Translations under genes and position numbers: made by a program
Notes under the pieces: model-generated
The model's input: only the letters and a program-made list of their open reading frames with translations
The model's database searches: none
What the model was told of the DNA's origin: nothing
Assembly (NCBI GenBank): GCA_903881475.1
Contig: CAIRTK010000071.1
Span: 28,088-92,087, forward strand
Source of the DNA: an uncultured Opitutia bacterium
GTDB lineage: Bacteria; Verrucomicrobiota; Verrucomicrobiia; Opitutales; Opitutaceae
Direction: 5' to 3'
DNA length: 64,000 bases
Shown here: one piece after another, positions 61,788-64,000 of the stretch
Layout of the letters: each line of letters starts with the position of its first letter
How positions within the stretch are numbered: the first letter of the stretch is position 1

Positions 61788-62243
61788 ATGTCCCAGTCCC
61801 CCCAGACCGCCCCCGACGCGCTCGCCCAACGCCTCGCCCACAGTGGACTTCGCTCCACGCCTCAGCGGGAGGTAATCTATGACGTTCTGCTGAAGAAGCG
61901 CGATCACCCCACGGCGGATGAGGTTCACGCCCGGGTGCGCACCGACCTGCCGAGCATTTCACTCGCCACCGTCTACAACTGTCTGGAAACCCTCGTTCAG
62001 TGCGACCTCGTGCGCGCGGTGAACTTCGAGCGCGGACCCACCCGGTATTGCCCGAACCTCCGCCCGCACGCCCATTTTCACGATGAGCAGAGCGGCTCGA
62101 CCCACGACATCGACCTGCCCGCCGACCTGCTCGAAAAGGTCAGTGCCGTGCTGCCGCCCGGCTACGATGCCAAATCCGTCGAGATCACCTTCCGGGGCAA
62201 AGCCCTTAAAAACAGCGAGCATCGAGCAGCGGGGAGCAAATAG
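61788..62243 (+). CDS. Fur family transcriptional regulator without the CxxC zinc site
   Basis: This 151-residue Fur/PerR-type metal regulator has the winged-helix STPQREVIYDVLLKKRDHPT, DLPSISLATVYNCLETLV, and the His-rich hinge RPHAHFHDEQSGSTHDIDLP. In Fur, Zur and PerR that hinge continues with CxxCG. Here the cysteines are replaced, and the C-terminal CxxC is also absent, so the structural zinc site is missing. It lies directly upstream of sufC and sufB, which suggests control of iron-sulfur assembly by iron or oxidative signals. The effector is unknown. Confidence 0.88.
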   Translation: MSQSPQTAPDALAQRLAHSGLRSTPQREVIYDVLLKKRDHPTADEVHARVRTDLPSISLATVYNCLETLVQCDLVRAVNFERGPTRYCPNLRPHAHFHDEQSGSTHDIDLPADLLEKVSAVLPPGYDAKSVEITFRGKALKNSEHRAAGSK

Positions 62244-62324
62244 GCCAATCCCGCTGATCCAAACAAGCACAGCTCGACCACCGCCATCTCCAGCTCACTT
62301 CCCGCTACTCACTCCTTTTTCCTC

Positions 62325-63080
62325 ATGTCCTCGCTCGAAATCAAAGACCTGCACGTTTCCATCGGCGAAAAACAGATCGTCAAGGGCCTCACGCTCACCG
62401 TCCGCAGCGGCGAGGTGCACGCCATCATGGGACCCAACGGTACCGGCAAGTCCACGCTCGCCAAGGCCGTGGCCGGCCATCCGAGTTACACCATCACCTC
62501 GGGCGACGTGCTGCTCGACGGCCGCTCCATCCTGGCCATGCAGCCCGACGAACGCGCGCGCGCCGGCCTCTTCCTCGCCTTCCAGTACCCGAGCGAGATT
62601 CCCGGCGTCTCCATCGCCAATTTCCTCCGGGCTGCCGTGCAGGCCCGCATGGGTGAGGGCGAGGAGCTCGATGCCGCCGGCTACTACAAGCGGCTCTATT
62701 CCAAAATGGACCTGCTCAAGATCGACCGGAAGTTCACCTCGCGCGCCATCAACGACGGCTTCTCCGGCGGCGAGAAAAAGCGCTGCGAGATCCTGCAGAT
62801 GGCCATGCTCGAGCCCAAGTTCGCGCTGATGGACGAGACCGACTCCGGCCTCGACATCGACGCCCTCCGCATCGTGGCCGACGGGGTCAACGCCCTCCGC
62901 AGCACCAATCTCGGCGTGCTCATGATCACCCACTACCAGCGCCTGCTCGGCTACATCGTGCCCGACCATGTGCACGTCATGTGGGACGGCCGGATCGTGA
63001 AGAGCGGCGACAAATCCCTCGCCCTCGAGCTCGAGGCCAAGGGCTACGACTGGGTCAAGAAAGAGCTCGTCCGCGCCTAA
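62325..63080 (+). CDS. sufC: Fe-S cluster assembly ATPase SufC
   Basis: This 251-residue ABC-type ATPase of the SUF scaffold SufBCD has Walker [14 protein letters not shown] near residues 37-49, signature [17 protein letters not shown] and Walker [16 protein letters not shown], a SufC hallmark. It is 20 bp from sufB and 81 bp after the Fur-type gene. Confidence 0.97.
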   Translation: MSSLEIKDLHVSIGEKQIVKGLTLTVRSGEVHAIMGPNGTGKSTLAKAVAGHPSYTITSGDVLLDGRSILAMQPDERARAGLFLAFQYPSEIPGVSIANFLRAAVQARMGEGEELDAAGYYKRLYSKMDLLKIDRKFTSRAINDGFSGGEKKRCEILQMAMLEPKFALMDETDSGLDIDALRIVADGVNALRSTNLGVLMITHYQRLLGYIVPDHVHVMWDGRIVKSGDKSLALELEAKGYDWVKKELVRA

Positions 63081-63100
63081 ACCTTCCGCCCTTCCCGCCC

Positions 63101-64000
63101 ATGTCCGACGTCACCGAAACCGAATCCCTCGCGGCCCCCCTCGCCGACGAAGCCGCCGCGAATCCTGTCTCCGGCATCGACCAGACGGCCGGCAATTTCA
63201 GCTACAAGATGGACTACGAATTCGACGCCGGCACCGGCCTGTCCGAGAAGACCGTCCGCTACATCAGCTCCGTGAAGAAGGAGGCGCCGTGGATCCTCGA
63301 GTTCCGCCTCAACGCCCTGAAGCAATTTCTGGCGAAGCCCATGCCCACGCACTGGGCGACGAAGGACCTGGAGAACATCAATTTCGACAAGATCCGGTAT
63401 TACCTCGCCAGCGGCCAGAAGCCGAAGCGGACGTGGGACGAGGTGCCCGATGACATCAAGAAGACCTTCGAGCGGCTCGGCATTCCCGAGCAGGAGCGCA
63501 AGTTCCTCGCCGGCGTTGAGGCCCAGTTCGACTCCGAGGCGGCCTACTCCAACATCAAGGACCTCGTCGCCAAGCAGGGCGTCATCTTCGCCAACTCCAC
63601 CGAGGCGCTGCGCGAGCACCCAGAGATCTTCCGCAAGTATTTCGGCAAGGTCATCCCGACCGGCGACAACAAGTTTTCGGCGCTCAACAGCGCGGTCTTT
63701 TCCGGCGGCTCCTTCATTTATGTCCCCAAGGGCGTGAAGGTCGCCCACCCGCTGCAGGCCTATTTCCGCATCAACGCCGAGAACTTCGGCCAGTTCGAAC
63801 GCACGCTCATCATCGCCGATGAGGGCGCCGAGCTCACCTACATGGAGGGCTGCACCGCCCCGAAGTTCTCCACCTCGACGCTCCACTCCGCCGTCGTCGA
63901 GCTCGTCGCCCTCAAGGGCGCGAAGATCCAGTACATCACCGTCCAGAACTGGGCCAACAACGTCTTCAACCTCGTCACCAAGCGCGGCGTCGCGCACGAG
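63101..64000 (+). CDS. sufB: Fe-S cluster assembly protein SufB (3' end outside window)
   Basis: The first 300 codons of SufB, the scaffold on which iron-sulfur clusters are built. The N-terminal [20 protein letters not shown], the [20 protein letters not shown] block and the beta-helix start [20 protein letters not shown] are characteristic. [13 protein letters not shown] precedes the region that carries the conserved cysteine. Start ATG 63101 lies 20 bp after sufC. Confidence 0.97.
   Translation, partial: MSDVTETESLAAPLADEAAANPVSGIDQTAGNFSYKMDYEFDAGTGLSEKTVRYISSVKKEAPWILEFRLNALKQFLAKPMPTHWATKDLENINFDKIRYYLASGQKPKRTWDEVPDDIKKTFERLGIPEQERKFLAGVEAQFDSEAAYSNIKDLVAKQGVIFANSTEALREHPEIFRKYFGKVIPTGDNKFSALNSAVFSGGSFIYVPKGVKVAHPLQAYFRINAENFGQFERTLIIADEGAELTYMEGCTAPKFSTSTLHSAVVELVALKGAKIQYITVQNWANNVFNLVTKRGVAHE

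Overview
The window is about 64 kb of GC-rich bacterial DNA, densely coding, with a gene set typical of a verrucomicrobial chromosome and most likely of the Opitutaceae. I infer this from the GC content, the protein families (GH38, DUF4450, PhyH dioxygenases, DUF5069, an E1/lipoyl sugar operon) and the many small palindromic repeats in the gaps. No phage, IS transposase gene, CRISPR array or rRNA was seen. One tRNA is present, tRNA-Gln(UUG).

Layout. 1-7.5 kb: the N-terminal three quarters of mutL (runs off the left edge), a GxxExxY protein, argH, two small secreted proteins, OsmC, a VOC protein, an AlkD-like repair protein and a diheme cytochrome c whose 5' end lies in a 26-bp perfect palindrome. 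7.5-14.4 kb: an AraC regulator divergent from an aldo/keto reductase-SDR-SDR-cupin group, then uxuA and a serine beta-lactamase-like hydrolase. 14.5-17 kb: a scarred region with an aldo/keto reductase remnant, the tRNA, a truncated second copy of a DUF1801/YdeI-type gene, a DUF2934 protein, the intact DUF1801/YdeI gene and repeats. 17-24.3 kb: molybdenum cofactor and molybdate uptake genes (a MoaE-MoeB-rhodanese fusion, moaD, moaA, mogA, moaC, modC, modB, modA, a molybdopterin-fold periplasmic protein, and a divergent ModE-type regulator). 24.3-25.3 kb: an MbfA-like ferritin/VIT1 iron exporter.

25.5-44.6 kb is the most unusual part: fourteen consecutive minus-strand genes, read from a DeoR-type regulator to an alpha-mannosidase. 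The order is deoR, atypical class II aldolase, PfkB kinase, (alpha/alpha)6-like protein, free lipoyl-domain protein, a second (alpha/alpha)6-like protein, DUF4450 protein, E1 alpha, PhyH, E1 beta, PhyH, lyxose-isomerase-like cupin, aldolase/short-chain dehydrogenase fusion and GH38. The first ten genes overlap or lie within 50 bases of each other. The last gaps hold three different hairpin repeats. It looks like a cytoplasmic route for an unusual glycan or sugar. It combines glycosidases, isomerase, kinase, two aldolases, two oxygenases and a 2-oxoacid dehydrogenase E1 with its own lipoyl carrier but without an E2 catalytic core, an E3 or a transporter.

44.7-52.9 kb: a TetR-controlled RND efflux operon with an adaptor and two different permeases (MdtABC/MuxABC type). 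53-64 kb, mostly plus strand: pyrH, frr, proB, a GNAT, a UvrD-type helicase, a secreted esterase, trxB, a DUF5069 protein (minus), a VanY-type peptidase, a Fur-family regulator, sufC and the start of sufB.

Coordinates and motifs were read by eye from the sequence. Family assignments rest on recognised motifs and lengths, not on database searches.
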